Shown here piece after piece: positions 27,394-37,577 of a DNA stretch of 64,000 nucleotides; position 1 is the stretch's first letter, and each line of letters opens with the position of its first letter. The stretch spans positions 120,042 through 184,041 of the forward strand of contig JAFPVC010000016.1 of assembly GCA_017413085.1 (NCBI GenBank). The letters are read 5' to 3'. The position numbers and the translations under genes were made by a program. Below the pieces are notes generated by a model, which saw only the letters and a program-made list of their open reading frames with translations, searched no databases and was not told the origin of the DNA. Source of the DNA: Prevotella sp. (lineage in GTDB: Bacteria; Bacteroidota; Bacteroidia; Bacteroidales; Bacteroidaceae).

Positions 27394-27438
27394 AAAGCCC
27401 TCCCCCACGGGGAGGGGAGGGAGGGGCTTTAATTAATT

Positions 27439-28752
27439 ATGGGAAATTTAGTAGCAATAGTTGGACGGCCTAACGTAGGCAAGTCAACACTTTTCAACAG
27501 ACTTACAAAGACACGCCACGCTATCGTCAGCGACGTGGCAGGCACTACACGCGACCGCCAGTACGGCAAATGCGAATGGAACGGCAAGGAATTCTCCGTA
27601 GTGGATACAGGAGGATGGGTGGTAAACTCCGACGACATCTTCGAGGGCGCCATACGCGACCAAGTGAAGATTGCAACAGAGGAGGCAGACCTCGTGCTGT
27701 TCGTGGTTGACGTAAAGTCAGGCGTTACTGACCTCGACAGCGACGTAGCACAGATACTGCGCCGCACGAAACTGCCAGTAATCCTCGTTTCAAACAAGGC
27801 CGACAGCAACGACATGCAGTACTATGCCGCCGAGTTCTACAGCCTTGGACTGGGCGACCCTGTTTGCATCAGTGCCATATCAGGCTCCGGTACGGGCGAC
27901 CTTCTCGACATGGTGCTCGAGCGTCTGCCAAAGGACAAGAAGGACGACATAGACGAAAGCATACCACGCTTCGCAGTAGTGGGCAGACCTAATGCAGGAA
28001 AGTCAAGCATCATCAACGCCTTCATCGGCGAGGAGCGCAACATCGTGACGGAGATTGCCGGCACCACGCGCGACTCAATCTATACACGATATGACAAGTT
28101 CGGCTTCGACTTCTATCTCGTCGACACTGCCGGCATACGCCGCAAGAACAAAGTAACGGAAGACCTTGAGTTCTACAGCGTGATGCGAAGCATCCGTGCC
28201 ATAGAAAACTCCGACGTGTGCATACTGATGATTGATGCCACACGCGGTATCGAGGCACAGGACATGAACATCTTCCAGCTGATACAGAAGAACAACAAGT
28301 CACTTGTCGTGGTGGTGAACAAATGGGACCTCGTAGAGGACAAGTCGCCTATAGCCATCAAGACATTCGAGAATGCCATACGCGAGCGCATGGCACCGTT
28401 CGTGGACTTCCCGATAGTCTTTGCTTCAGCACTGACCAAGCAGCGTATCTTCAAGGTGCTTGAAACCGCAAAGCAGGTATACCTCAACCGCAAGGTGCGC
28501 ATAGGCACCAGCAAACTGAATGAGGTGATGCTGCCTATCATCGAAGCAACACCACCTCAGTCTGTCAAAGGTAAGTATATCAAGATAAAATACTGCAACC
28601 AGATACCCGACACGCAGATACCTACGTTTGTGTTCTATGCCAACCTGCCGCAGTATGTCAAGGAGCAGTACCGCCGCTTCCTTGAGAATCAGCTGCGAGC
28701 CAACTGGGAGCTGACAGGCACGCCAATCAACGTGTTCATAAGACAGAAGTAG
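27439..28752 (+). CDS. der: GTPase Der (EngA)
   Basis: 437 residues; essential for 50S subunit assembly. Two G domains are visible: the first with [17 protein letters not shown], the second with [17 protein letters not shown], followed by a KH-like C-terminal domain ([13 protein letters not shown]). Length is normal. The start lies four bases beyond the right inverted repeat of the DUF559 cassette, so the promoter is not obvious and read-through from era may be needed. Confidence 0.96.
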   Translation: MGNLVAIVGRPNVGKSTLFNRLTKTRHAIVSDVAGTTRDRQYGKCEWNGKEFSVVDTGGWVVNSDDIFEGAIRDQVKIATEEADLVLFVVDVKSGVTDLDSDVAQILRRTKLPVILVSNKADSNDMQYYAAEFYSLGLGDPVCISAISGSGTGDLLDMVLERLPKDKKDDIDESIPRFAVVGRPNAGKSSIINAFIGEERNIVTEIAGTTRDSIYTRYDKFGFDFYLVDTAGIRRKNKVTEDLEFYSVMRSIRAIENSDVCILMIDATRGIEAQDMNIFQLIQKNNKSLVVVVNKWDLVEDKSPIAIKTFENAIRERMAPFVDFPIVFASALTKQRIFKVLETAKQVYLNRKVRIGTSKLNEVMLPIIEATPPQSVKGKYIKIKYCNQIPDTQIPTFVFYANLPQYVKEQYRRFLENQLRANWELTGTPINVFIRQK

Positions 28753-28778
28753 TCAAGCGAAATATATTCCAAACAAGA

Positions 28779-29621
28779 CTACACCAGTTCTATACCGCTG
28801 TCGGTTATGCGGATTAGACGGCGCTTGTACAAATCGCCTACAGCTTGTTTATAGGTACGCTTGCTGACGCCGAACTGTTCTTGTATCTCCGCAGCATCGC
28901 TCTTGTCGTTAAGGCGGCAACGGCCACCCTGCGTTTCCAAGTATCGCAGCAGGCGGGCAGAGAAGTCCACGGCATGCTGATGGCCTGAACGCTGCAAAGC
29001 ACAGTCTATCTTGCCGTCAGGACGTATGCGCGAAATAAAGCCCCCTACCCTGTCGCCAGTATGCAAAGAGCGGAACACCTGCGAATCATACAACAAACCA
29101 GCATAGCGGTTATCAATAATGACTTTAAAACCGAGGTCGGTCTTCTGCCACACGAGCAGCTCCACCTCTTGACCTACCTGCAACTGTCCCTGCAAAGGCT
29201 GTTGCAGGTATTTTTCTATCTTTGCAGAAGCCATTATGCGGTAGCTTTCCTCATCCACATGCACATGCACTATGTATGAGCGTCCCTTCTCCATCCGTCG
29301 CTTCTGCTCACGGAACGGGCAGAAGAGGTCTTTCATCAGTCCCCAGTCAAGGAAGGCACCAAATTCATTAACCCACGCAACCTCAAGGTAGGCAAAGTCG
29401 CCCACCATAGCCTTAGGTTCAAGTGTAGTGGCTATGAGGCGTTCCTCGTTGTCAAGATAGAGGAACACTTCTATTTCGTCACCCACCTCAAGGTCTTCAG
29501 GCACATAGCGTTCAGGCAGGAGTATCTTTCCGTCATACCCTCCGCCCTCAAGATACATGCCGAAGTCAACGCGCCATGCCGCACGCAACTTATTCTTCTC
29601 TCCTAATTTCAGCTGTTCCAT
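28779..29621 (-). CDS. S1-like RNA-binding protein, CvfB/YitL family
   Basis: 280 residues with several S1-like OB folds (e.g. [66 protein letters not shown]) and a C-terminal winged helix ([28 protein letters not shown]). This is the CvfB plan. CvfB affects virulence gene expression in staphylococci, probably through RNA; the role here is unknown. Its first 32 bases overlap the 3' end of the ABC ATPase gene, so the two are co-transcribed. Confidence 0.88.
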   Translation of the reverse strand: MEQLKLGEKNKLRAAWRVDFGMYLEGGGYDGKILLPERYVPEDLEVGDEIEVFLYLDNEERLIATTLEPKAMVGDFAYLEVAWVNEFGAFLDWGLMKDLFCPFREQKRRMEKGRSYIVHVHVDEESYRIMASAKIEKYLQQPLQGQLQVGQEVELLVWQKTDLGFKVIIDNRYAGLLYDSQVFRSLHTGDRVGGFISRIRPDGKIDCALQRSGHQHAVDFSARLLRYLETQGGRCRLNDKSDAAEIQEQFGVSKRTYKQAVGDLYKRRLIRITDSGIELV

Positions 29622-30297
29622 CTTCTACTGTATTATCCTTGTCATCATTCATCACGACGCCGTCAATGATATGTATGGTGCGGTCTGTTATACGTGCCAG
29701 TTCCTCATCATGGGTAACTATGACGAATGTCTGTCCAAACTTGTCGCGCAAGTCAAAGAACAGCTGATGCAGTTCCTGCTTGTTCTTCGAGTCAAGCGAG
29801 CCTGACGGCTCATCGGCAAACACCACTGCGGGATTGTTAATCAACGCGCGCGCCACCGCCACGCGCTGTTTCTCACCGCCTGAAAGTTCCGCCGGCTTAT
29901 GATGCGCACGGTCGGCCAGTCCGAGGAAGTCAAGCAACTCCCGGCACCTCTGCTTCGCCTCCGAACGCTTTCCCCCACCGATGAGCGCAGGGAGCATAAT
30001 ATTCTCTTCGGCAGTAAACTCAGGCAGCAGCTGATGGAACTGAAACACGAAACCCACGTTGTTGTTACGGAAGTCAGCCAGCTTGTTGCTTGACAGTGCC
30101 GTAACATCCGTGCCATCCAGTATCACCGTTCCGCCATCGGGACTGTCGAGCGTACCCATAATCTGGAGCAATGTTGTCTTGCCTGCGCCACTGGGACCTA
30201 CGATGCTCACCACCTCACCCTTGCCGATGCTCAGGTCTATGCCTTTAAGCACCTGCAGACTGCCATACGATTTGGTTATATTTCTTACTTGTATCAT
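29590..30297 (-). CDS. ABC transporter ATP-binding protein, LolD/MacB-like
   Basis: 235 residues. Walker [11 protein letters not shown]-loop [17 protein letters not shown], signature [15 protein letters not shown], Walker [10 protein letters not shown] and the switch histidine in IVTHDEEL are all present. [20 protein letters not shown] is typical of LolD, which drives release of lipoproteins from the inner membrane; partner permeases are not adjacent. It has a promoter with exact 20-base spacing at 30323-30353. It overlaps the CvfB-like gene. Confidence 0.88.
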   Translation of the reverse strand: MIQVRNITKSYGSLQVLKGIDLSIGKGEVVSIVGPSGAGKTTLLQIMGTLDSPDGGTVILDGTDVTALSSNKLADFRNNNVGFVFQFHQLLPEFTAEENIMLPALIGGGKRSEAKQRCRELLDFLGLADRAHHKPAELSGGEKQRVAVARALINNPAVVFADEPSGSLDSKNKQELHQLFFDLRDKFGQTFVIVTHDEELARITDRTIHIIDGVVMNDDKDNTVEDGTAEIRREE

Positions 30298-30322
30298 ATC
30301 TAATCAAATGGATATCCGTATG

Positions 30323-30353
30323 CAAAGTTACGAAAAAACAAGCGAAAAGCCAA
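30323..30353 (-). promoter_or_regulatory. Promoter of the LolD-like/CvfB-like pair
   Basis: Minus-strand TTG (30351-30353), 20 bases, TAACTTTG (30323-30330) and C. A second TAACTTTG on the same strand at 30396-30403 may be a tandem upstream promoter. Confidence 0.75.
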
Positions 30354-30454
30354 ATTTATTTGTGCTTTTCTGAGTGCAAGTAACTTCGGTGAAGGCAAAG
30401 TTACAAAAAAATGTGATAACGCAGTTATATAGAGCGAAAAAAGTTGCGTTTCAC

Positions 30455-30485
30455 TTGCGTATATGACATTTTTTAACTACATTTG
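30455..30485 (+). promoter_or_regulatory. Promoter of the DUF4954 gene
   Basis: TTG (30455-30457), 20 bases, TACATTTG (30478-30485) and C. The ATG at 30494 is nine bases on, so the message should be leaderless or nearly so. Confidence 0.72.
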
Positions 30486-30493
30486 CATCCAAT

Positions 30494-32068
30494 ATGGAAT
30501 ACAGAAAACTGACACTTGACGAAATAGCACAGTTGCGCGAGCAAGGTTGCCGCAGCAGTGACTGGGAACTGATAAACGTGGCTGCCGGTTTCACTGCAGC
30601 CAAAGTAAGAAACGTGCGTTTCGAGGGCGAGGTGCGCATTGGCCAGGACGTAAGCATAGAGAACGTAGGCGTACTGCGCACGACTGACGGAGCCACATTC
30701 GGCCAGGGGGTAACGGTAAGCGTAAAGAACGAGGCCGGCGACGGCAACGTGATTCTCTACAGTGCGCTCACCTCGCAAACCGCCGCCCTGATGACGCGGT
30801 GGAGCGAGGATGAAAGGCTCTTCTCCCACCTGCGCAACATGACCGAACTGTTCGTCAGCCAAAACATAGCGCAATGCACCACGATAGGCTCAGGCGTGAC
30901 CATCACCGACTGTCGCGAACTGACCAACGTATCCGTAGGTGATGATGCAGAGTTGTGCGGTGCCTCACGCCTGATTGACTGCACCATCGTCACATCCCCC
31001 GAGGCTTCGGTCTACATCGGCGACGACGTGATAATGGAGAACTGCATAGCCCAGGCAGGGGCAACGATAGTTGACGGCGCACGTCTCTACGACTCTTTCG
31101 TGGGCGAAGCATGCCATATAGGCCGCGGCTTCACTTCAGAGAATTCTCTGTTTTTCGCAAACTCACACATGGACAACGGCGAGGCCTGCGCCGCACTGTG
31201 CGGACCTTTTTCCGTGAGCCACCACAAGTCATCGCTGCTCATCGGCGGTGAGTATTCTTTCTACAACGCTGGTTCAGGCACCAACTTCTCAAACCACGCC
31301 TACAAGATGGGACCTATCCACTATGGCACTATGCAGCGTGGAGCAAAGACCGCCAGCGGTGCCCACATCCTGTGGCCGGCAGAGATAGGTGCATTCTCCA
31401 TGGCTATGGGCAAGATCGAGACGCACCCCGACACTTCCATGTTCCCGTTCTCCTATGTTATTGGCAACGGCAGGAAGACAAACCTGAAACCCGGCCAGAA
31501 CCTCTGCACCGTAGGCACATACCGCGACGTGATGAAATGGCCGAAGCGCGACAAGCGTCCGCAGTCAGGCCGTCGCTCGCTCATCATCTTCGACTGGCTT
31601 TCGCCATACGTTATCGAGCGCATCAAACAGGCCATACACGAACTTGAGCACCTGCAACAGACTCAGGGCGAGGATGCCGACGAATACACCTACAACGGAT
31701 ATTCCATCAGTGCATCAGCCATGCAGCGCGGCTTATACTATTACGACATGGCACTGCGAATGTATGAAGGTGCCGACAGCACAACGGAATGGACAGACCT
31801 GCTCGGTCTGCTGGCACCAACAGAAACTGTGCTGCAGATACAGGAAGACATACTGTCTGGCGACATCAGCAGCATCGAGAAACTTGAAGAGCACATGCGC
31901 GACATCTATGACAGCTACGCACAGTGGAAGGGCTATGCCGAGAACGATGCCGAACGCGAGCAAGCCACGGAGGAGTGGAAGGATGCCATCCGCCGCGATG
32001 CAGAACGCGAGTACGATATGGGCGACGTAAGCGACAAGCAGCTCACGGAGTTCCTCGAAAGCCTTTAG
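30494..32068 (+). CDS. DUF4954 family protein (left-handed beta-helix)
   Basis: 524 residues, a protein conserved in Bacteroidetes. The first two thirds have hexapeptide-repeat character (VRNVRFEGEVRIGQDVSIENVGVLR, LTNVSVGDDAELCGASRLIDCTI, SVYIGDDVIMENCIAQAGATIVDG), which predicts a left-handed beta-helix as in acyltransferases and nucleotidyltransferases. A helical C-terminus (about 400-524) includes EEHMRDIYDSYAQWKGYAE. Function not established; a sugar-related enzyme is one possibility. A long AT-rich hairpin at 32124-32184 probably ends the transcript. Confidence 0.82.
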   Translation: MEYRKLTLDEIAQLREQGCRSSDWELINVAAGFTAAKVRNVRFEGEVRIGQDVSIENVGVLRTTDGATFGQGVTVSVKNEAGDGNVILYSALTSQTAALMTRWSEDERLFSHLRNMTELFVSQNIAQCTTIGSGVTITDCRELTNVSVGDDAELCGASRLIDCTIVTSPEASVYIGDDVIMENCIAQAGATIVDGARLYDSFVGEACHIGRGFTSENSLFFANSHMDNGEACAALCGPFSVSHHKSSLLIGGEYSFYNAGSGTNFSNHAYKMGPIHYGTMQRGAKTASGAHILWPAEIGAFSMAMGKIETHPDTSMFPFSYVIGNGRKTNLKPGQNLCTVGTYRDVMKWPKRDKRPQSGRRSLIIFDWLSPYVIERIKQAIHELEHLQQTQGEDADEYTYNGYSISASAMQRGLYYYDMALRMYEGADSTTEWTDLLGLLAPTETVLQIQEDILSGDISSIEKLEEHMRDIYDSYAQWKGYAENDAEREQATEEWKDAIRRDAEREYDMGDVSDKQLTEFLESL

Positions 32069-32123
32069 CCAAGGCAAACAATCCTGGCTACAGGAAAGCA
32101 TAATCCGTTGTGAAGAAAAGATT

Positions 32124-32190
32124 AAAACTTATAAAACAAATAAAACATTATCCAACAAGAAGTTTTCTTTGTTTTATAAGTTTTATTTTT
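32124..32190. terminator. Long AT-rich stem-loop between DUF4954 and the RM island
   Basis: AAAACTTATAAAACAAA (32124-32140) is the exact reverse complement of 32168-32184: a 17-base stem over a 27-base loop, followed by TTTTTT-rich sequence on the plus strand. It can act for the plus-strand gene and marks the left edge of the restriction island. Confidence 0.65.
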
Positions 32191-32237
32191 TAGAAGACAA
32201 CACAAGACAAATATGTTGATTGTTTATTTTATTCTTT

Positions 32238-32945
32238 TTACATCAAAATTCTTTCTAATTTATTTTTCCATTTCTCCCAGTGTGGCATTACCTTAGTAAG
32301 AAGTGCGTAGAATTCTTTATTATGATTGCGATGTATCAAATGGCATAGTTCGTGGGTAATGACGTATTCAATGCAGCATCTTGGGGCACAAATCAAACGA
32401 GGATTTATCGTGATGTGTCCGTCAATGGTACAACACCCCCATCGTTTCTCCATCTTCTTAATAGAAAGACTTTTGGGCGTTACGCCATAAGCGGAGAATT
32501 GTTCAATGATAGGTTTAGCGTATTCAGGAAACTTGATATCCGCACGTTGACGATACCATGTCTGCAATAATACGCCAGCATCCTTTTTGTGCCGACATTC
32601 AATTTCTATGATGTTGTTTTGGTAATGTACAGCATTGGTATTGCTTTCCCTTACTTTCAACATATATTGGCGTCCCAGATACAGATGTGACTCTCCACTG
32701 ATATATTGACGTCTGGTAGTAGGTGTGCCAAATGATTCAAAGAACCGTTTCTGTCGCAATATCCAATCAGCTTTTTTGTGAACCTTTTTCTGAATCTGTT
32801 CTAAAGTGGCATCCATAGGTGCTTTCAATTGGATGCAACCATCTGGATTGACACTGATACTCAGTGTCTTTCGTTGCACAAATTCTATATCATAATGAAT
32901 TGTTGATGCTCCGTATTGTATGCTGTCGCTTGTTATCTGATCCAT
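32238..32945 (-). CDS. YgjP-like (M48/DUF45) zinc metallopeptidase
   Basis: 235 residues from the ATG complementary to 32943-32945; the frame is open 21 bases further. The zinc motif THELCH (about residues 197-202) with the following HNKEF matches YgjP/WSS1-like domains. RWGCCTIDGHITINPRL in front is typical of the family. Proteins of this family are often linked to type I restriction operons; it may clear protein-DNA or nascent chains, unproven. Its start overlaps the hsdR stop by 13 bases, so it is the last gene of the RM operon. Confidence 0.86.
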   Translation of the reverse strand: MDQITSDSIQYGASTIHYDIEFVQRKTLSISVNPDGCIQLKAPMDATLEQIQKKVHKKADWILRQKRFFESFGTPTTRRQYISGESHLYLGRQYMLKVRESNTNAVHYQNNIIEIECRHKKDAGVLLQTWYRQRADIKFPEYAKPIIEQFSAYGVTPKSLSIKKMEKRWGCCTIDGHITINPRLICAPRCCIEYVITHELCHLIHRNHNKEFYALLTKVMPHWEKWKNKLERILM

Positions 32946-35900
32946 ATTTTTGCCACATCTACGCAACCGTCAATGATAACATCCATATTGTCGAATGAGA
33001 AGTCAACTCCGTATTTCCGCTTAATGTTATCTATTAACTCGTCTTCCATATCAATCTTCATTCTTCCGATAGTATCACTCTTGGATTGCCAGTCCACCAA
33101 AACAGCATTATCCACTATAACAGCCTTTCGGATAATCTCATCAAAAGCCTTGGTTGTGGCAAGGGCCATTTCTTTGACTGGCTGTTCTGGGAACAGACGC
33201 TTGTAGTTTTCCAATGCAATGCCATAGTAGGCCTTGGCCGCATTGTTATGTTCCAGTTCTGCCGGCAGTTCGCTGTCCGTATGGTTCAATACATCTTCCT
33301 TAAACTGTAACATTCTTTCCAGGTATTCATTATCGCTGAGTCTTCCTTGCTCGTATGCCTCAATGGCCTCACGGATTAATTGTGAGAATTTCTTATAGAA
33401 AGCAGGGTCTGAATCCATGTTTTCCGTAATGTATTTAGATGTGCGGGATGCGATGGTGTCAGCCTTTGCTGCTGTTCCTACAATATTATCAACCTCTTTC
33501 TGGAACTTTTCTGTGTCAAAAATATTTACCAATTGTGTAATCACCTTTACCTCGTCACTCTCCACATGGCGGTTGATAAGTTTTTCAATCCTTGCCTCGT
33601 ATTTCTTATAGTCAATGGCATCTGAATAGCGTAGCTGAACAGAATTACGCAGTTTCACAAACATCTTCAGGTCTTCCTTGTATCGCTCTATCGTCTTTTC
33701 ATCTGTATTCTCATGAAATTCTTTTGTAGAAAGAGCCAGTTGCAGAACAGATGAGAATGCCGTCAAACGATCATAGAACTCATGACGCCTGTCTTCCAAA
33801 CGTAAAGACTGGGCGTATGCTTCCAAGTCACGCTTATTGGGAATTGTCTTGAACATATCCCATAGCTCGGCATTTCTTTGGGGAAGTTCTGCTATCTTGT
33901 CGCTTACTGGTGTCAAGGTCTCAAGGAACACTTCTTTGTCTTCCTCATCATATTCGGAATATATACTTAATGCATTGTCCAGTTCTGCCAACACACCGTA
34001 GTAGTCGATGATGTAGCCATAGTCCTTCCTGTCACAAGTACGGTTGACACGTGCAACTGCTTGTAACAATGTGTGTCCAGTCAGATTGCGGTCAAGATAC
34101 ATCACCGTCACTTTCGGCTCATCAAAACCTGTGAGCAGTTTATCTACCACAATCATTATCTCTGGCTCTTCCTGTCCTTTGAATCTGGCAATCAGGTTTT
34201 CCTGATATTTGTGAGGCGTTCCATGCTCATCCATCATCTGCTTCCAGAACGTCTTTATCTCCTCAGGCGTATCTCCGTAGGCAGTTTCTTCACCCTCACG
34301 GTCATCTGGCGCCGTAATCAATACTTCAGATGTCACTTTGCCTATCTCGTCAAGATACTTCTTGTAAAGAATGGCGACCTTCTTCTTGGGTGTTACCAGC
34401 ATGGCCTTAAATCCTGTACCTTTCCAGTTGACTGCATAATGTTCTGAAATATCTGTCGCAATTGAATAGATACGCTGTTCCGTCTGGTTTAGTATGTCTG
34501 TACGAGAGAACTTCTTCTTGAGGTCAACGGACTGTTCTTCTGTTAAGTCTTCGCATACACGTTCAAAGAAACTGTCGATAGGCCCTTCCGTCACAAATTG
34601 TGGTACTATGCGACCTTCGTAGAGCAAAGGTACTACGGCACGATCTTCCACAGCTTGTTTTACTGTATATACTGGCTTGATGATACCGCCAAAAGTGCGG
34701 GCAGTATTCTTGTCCTTCTTCATCAACGGTGTACCAGTAAAGGCTATCTTGCAGGCATTAGGCAGAACACGATTCATTTGGATAGCCATTTCCTTATACT
34801 GGCTGCGATGGGCTTCATCAATCAGGATAAAGATGTTCGAGTCTGTCAATGGCTGCTTGATTTTCTTGATAGCAGTAGCAAATTTATTGATAATGGTTGT
34901 AATAACCGAATCTGTATTGCTTTCCAGCAGCTCCACCAGTTTTATGCCTGTCGTGGCATTCTCTACATCCTTGCCGCATTTGCGGAAGGTCTTGGTAATC
35001 TGGTCGTCCAAGTCTGTACGGTCTGTCACCAATACAATACGTGGATTCTGTACTACTGTAGCAATCTTCTGCGCCAGCAACACCATCGTAAGCGATTTGC
35101 CACTGCCTTGTGTATGCCATACCACACCGCCGTTGCGTTTGCCTGCCTCAATCCTTTTCACTCTTTCAACAGTTTCTTTCACGGTGAAGTATTGCTGGTA
35201 ACGTGCCAGTTTCTTGATGCCGGCATCATAAAGCGTAAAATGATATGTCAATTCCAGCAATCGTTCTGGACGACAGAGATTGTAGATGTATTCATCTTGT
35301 ATTGTTGGAGTGCGTACCTCCTCACTGCCTTTGTTGACAATATCCAGGAGTCGCTTCTGATAGTCCAACTCTTCTTCCTTGTTGACAAACATCTCATGCC
35401 ACTTGCTCCAGAACTTCTGGGCAGAGCCTGTCGTGCCATAACTGCCAAAGTTGTTGCCGACAACCAACAGTATCATACTATATACATATAGTCCTCTGAT
35501 ACCATCGTCCTGCTGATTACGCAGATGCTGAGAAATAGCCTGCTCCTCTGCTCCCTTGATATCCGGTCGTTTACACTCTATTACTACCAAAGGAATACCA
35601 TTTACGAATAAGACAATATCCGGACGGTAAGTGTCTGCAGAACCTGTACGAGTAACGGCAAACTCCTCTGTCACATGATATACATTATTCTCAGGATGCT
35701 CCCAGTCTATGTAGCGCATTGTGTAACTTTTCTTGTCACCATCAATGCTTTGCTCAAAGGCCTTTCCTAATGTCAGCATGTTATATACAGCCTCGTTGCC
35801 GCTAAGGTAACCTTCCTCCATAGGTACATTACGCATGGCAATCACTCCGTTCTCTATGTTCTGCTCCGAGAAGCGAGCTTCCTTGCGTGAACCTATTCTG

Positions 35901-36079
35901 ATAGAGTTCAGTTCCCTCAGCTGCCGTCTTAGCACTTCTTCTAATAGCACATTAGAAGTCTTGCCGCCTCGCATGGCCAATGCCTCGTCTGGCGACAGAT
36001 ACTGATAGCCCAATTTCTGCAACAGCTCCATAGCCGGCTTCTGGCTAATGTCATTTTCCTTGAATGATATTCTATTCAT
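32933..36079 (-). CDS. hsdR: Type I restriction endonuclease subunit R
   Basis: 1048 residues, normal length. An N-terminal PD-(D/E)xK nuclease is seen at about 154-170 (RPDIVLFVNGIPLVVIECKRP, with D154, E168, K170). The SF2 motor follows: Walker A QGSGKS (about 325), DEAH (about 421), SAT-like FTGTP (about 447) and RecA2 motif GFDEPKV, VNRTCDRKDYGYI. A long helical C-terminus contacts the methylase. HsdR translocates and cuts unmethylated DNA with HsdM and HsdS. It is separated from hsdM/hsdS by the AlbA_2 and TIR genes. Confidence 0.95.
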   Translation of the reverse strand: MNRISFKENDISQKPAMELLQKLGYQYLSPDEALAMRGGKTSNVLLEEVLRRQLRELNSIRIGSRKEARFSEQNIENGVIAMRNVPMEEGYLSGNEAVYNMLTLGKAFEQSIDGDKKSYTMRYIDWEHPENNVYHVTEEFAVTRTGSADTYRPDIVLFVNGIPLVVIECKRPDIKGAEEQAISQHLRNQQDDGIRGLYVYSMILLVVGNNFGSYGTTGSAQKFWSKWHEMFVNKEEELDYQKRLLDIVNKGSEEVRTPTIQDEYIYNLCRPERLLELTYHFTLYDAGIKKLARYQQYFTVKETVERVKRIEAGKRNGGVVWHTQGSGKSLTMVLLAQKIATVVQNPRIVLVTDRTDLDDQITKTFRKCGKDVENATTGIKLVELLESNTDSVITTIINKFATAIKKIKQPLTDSNIFILIDEAHRSQYKEMAIQMNRVLPNACKIAFTGTPLMKKDKNTARTFGGIIKPVYTVKQAVEDRAVVPLLYEGRIVPQFVTEGPIDSFFERVCEDLTEEQSVDLKKKFSRTDILNQTEQRIYSIATDISEHYAVNWKGTGFKAMLVTPKKKVAILYKKYLDEIGKVTSEVLITAPDDREGEETAYGDTPEEIKTFWKQMMDEHGTPHKYQENLIARFKGQEEPEIMIVVDKLLTGFDEPKVTVMYLDRNLTGHTLLQAVARVNRTCDRKDYGYIIDYYGVLAELDNALSIYSEYDEEDKEVFLETLTPVSDKIAELPQRNAELWDMFKTIPNKRDLEAYAQSLRLEDRRHEFYDRLTAFSSVLQLALSTKEFHENTDEKTIERYKEDLKMFVKLRNSVQLRYSDAIDYKKYEARIEKLINRHVESDEVKVITQLVNIFDTEKFQKEVDNIVGTAAKADTIASRTSKYITENMDSDPAFYKKFSQLIREAIEAYEQGRLSDNEYLERMLQFKEDVLNHTDSELPAELEHNNAAKAYYGIALENYKRLFPEQPVKEMALATTKAFDEIIRKAVIVDNAVLVDWQSKSDTIGRMKIDMEDELIDNIKRKYGVDFSFDNMDVIIDGCVDVAKIWIR

Positions 36080-36086
36080 ATTTGCC

Positions 36087-37505
36087 CTATTTTTCTATTT
36101 CCCAGTGCCCACTATAACCACTTCCTACATATTTAATATGAGGCAATTTTGCAAGATGACGTTTAATTGTAGCAACCCCTTTATTACTCAAACTTGCCAA
36201 TTCCTCAGTTGTCACTTTGGGATTTTTCTTTATCTGAGTCTCTATCCAAGCATCAAGGGTATCACCTTGGGGATCACCTTGAGTATCACCTTGAGTACCA
36301 CCTTGAGTACCATCGTCAACAGTAGAGAAAACAGTCACCTCAAAGACTGTTAATTTAGAAACATCAAAAACAGCTTCCTCGTTGTTGTTTTCTCGAAGCA
36401 TTTCTTGTACGCGCCTGATACCCTGATTAAACATGTTAACGTACTTCATCTCCTTCATGGCTTCTGCTATGATAGGATTCCGATAGTCATTGACTGTGGG
36501 AAAATTCTCAGGACGGGCCTCACCATACAAACCGCCAGCATTCATAATCTCAATATGGTCGTCAAACTGATATAGACGAACTGGCATGTTCGACTGATAA
36601 TCACGATGCATACACGCATTCATCAGCAACTCGCGAAGTGCGTTGTTGGGATAGTTGATAACTGCTTTTTCACGAAAAAGACTTATTGCAACTGGACGTT
36701 GAGTGATAATGGCATTGCTTACAAACAATTCCAATTCAGGCAAAAGTCGATAGAGTGGCCCTTGGAATCGTTTTTCATTAAGGACCTGCCCTCCGATGGC
36801 TTTTCCTGCAAAGCGAACGTATTGAATATAAAAGCCTGGCAAGAAATGACGTGGATTATTACCAAAAAGAATAATGCCGGCATTGGTCGGACAATCGTGC
36901 GTCAGATCATAAAGATGTATGGAGGCCAACTGTTCCTTCATGTCACGTTTGTCACTGGCTAATACTTCTACATCAATCACCTGTGGGAGATAGTCTTGCT
37001 TGATATAGTCTTCATCAATATCGTTGATGGTTGCTCCAAGGCAAGGCATGGCATCAAAAGTTGCCATATACGAAGTCCTGCGTTCTAATAATATTCTTTC
37101 CTCGGCTTCTGTGGCAATGTCTCGACGAGGCCCAATGCGCACAAAGGTCCTTCCACGATAGCGAACGGGCGGAAGCAAGGAAGGAGACACCTCAGCCACA
37201 AGTAAATCTCCGTCTGGAAACTCGAAACGCTCAACAGACATAATCGGTAATGGCAAAATGTTTCCATCAGAACGGATAGCCGCAACCTTTTTCATCAAGG
37301 CATCATCAACTTTAAGTCCCGACAGCGTACCATCATCGTGTGCTCCAATGATTAAATAACCATTTTTTCTGGAGTTTGGCAAATCATTGGAAAAGGCGCA
37401 AATGGCTTCTTGGAACTTATCCATGTCTCCCGTTGAGATTGTACGCTCCACACGATAAGTCTCAGTACTATGCAGTAATTCTTGCACTTCTATTTTTGAT
37501 ATCAT
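36087..37505 (-). CDS. AlbA_2-domain (Schlafen-like) ATP-binding protein
   Basis: 472 residues. The N-terminus has the AlbA_2 pattern: E--R (YRVERTIS), FSNDLPNSRKNGYLIIGAHDDGTLSGL. Then HATPase_c_4-like parts follow (LREL-MNACMHRDYQSNMPVRLYQFDDHIEIMNAGG). After a 12-base-repeat linker of G-(T/D)-Q/P units (about residues 396-415) comes a winged helix (VTTEELASLSNKGVATIKRHLAKL). Such proteins occur in RM and toxin-antitoxin loci. A regulatory or abortive role is possible but unproven. It lies seven bases from hsdR. Confidence 0.82.
   Translation of the reverse strand: MISKIEVQELLHSTETYRVERTISTGDMDKFQEAICAFSNDLPNSRKNGYLIIGAHDDGTLSGLKVDDALMKKVAAIRSDGNILPLPIMSVERFEFPDGDLLVAEVSPSLLPPVRYRGRTFVRIGPRRDIATEAEERILLERRTSYMATFDAMPCLGATINDIDEDYIKQDYLPQVIDVEVLASDKRDMKEQLASIHLYDLTHDCPTNAGIILFGNNPRHFLPGFYIQYVRFAGKAIGGQVLNEKRFQGPLYRLLPELELFVSNAIITQRPVAISLFREKAVINYPNNALRELLMNACMHRDYQSNMPVRLYQFDDHIEIMNAGGLYGEARPENFPTVNDYRNPIIAEAMKEMKYVNMFNQGIRRVQEMLRENNNEEAVFDVSKLTVFEVTVFSTVDDGTQGGTQGDTQGDPQGDTLDAWIETQIKKNPKVTTEELASLSNKGVATIKRHLAKLPHIKYVGSGYSGHWEIEK
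36261..36311 (-). repeat. In-frame 12-base tandem repeat in the AlbA_2 gene
   Basis: Four 12-base units (ATCACCTTGAGT and variants) plus a partial unit. As 12 is a multiple of three, copy-number change alters the G-T-Q-G-type linker by four residues without breaking the frame. Confidence 0.85.
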
Positions 37506-37577
37506 AATTTTATTGTATTTCTTTGTTATATAATGCGAAATTTATCAGTTTCTATTTCTTTTCTCAATTATTTGTAT

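Larger units (their letters stand above)
26703..27434. mobile_element. DUF559 cassette bounded by 37-base inverted repeats
   Basis: The left end (26703-26739) and the reverse complement of the right end (27398-27434) match over 37 bases with two mismatches. Both read AATT, A/G, AAGCCCCTCCCT, then CCCTCCCCGTGGGGGAGGG. The single gene inside encodes a DUF559 nuclease-like protein. The unit sits exactly between era and der; it supplies the era stop codon and ends four bases before the der ATG. I see no flanking target duplication. The element is my inference from the structure. Confidence 0.6.
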
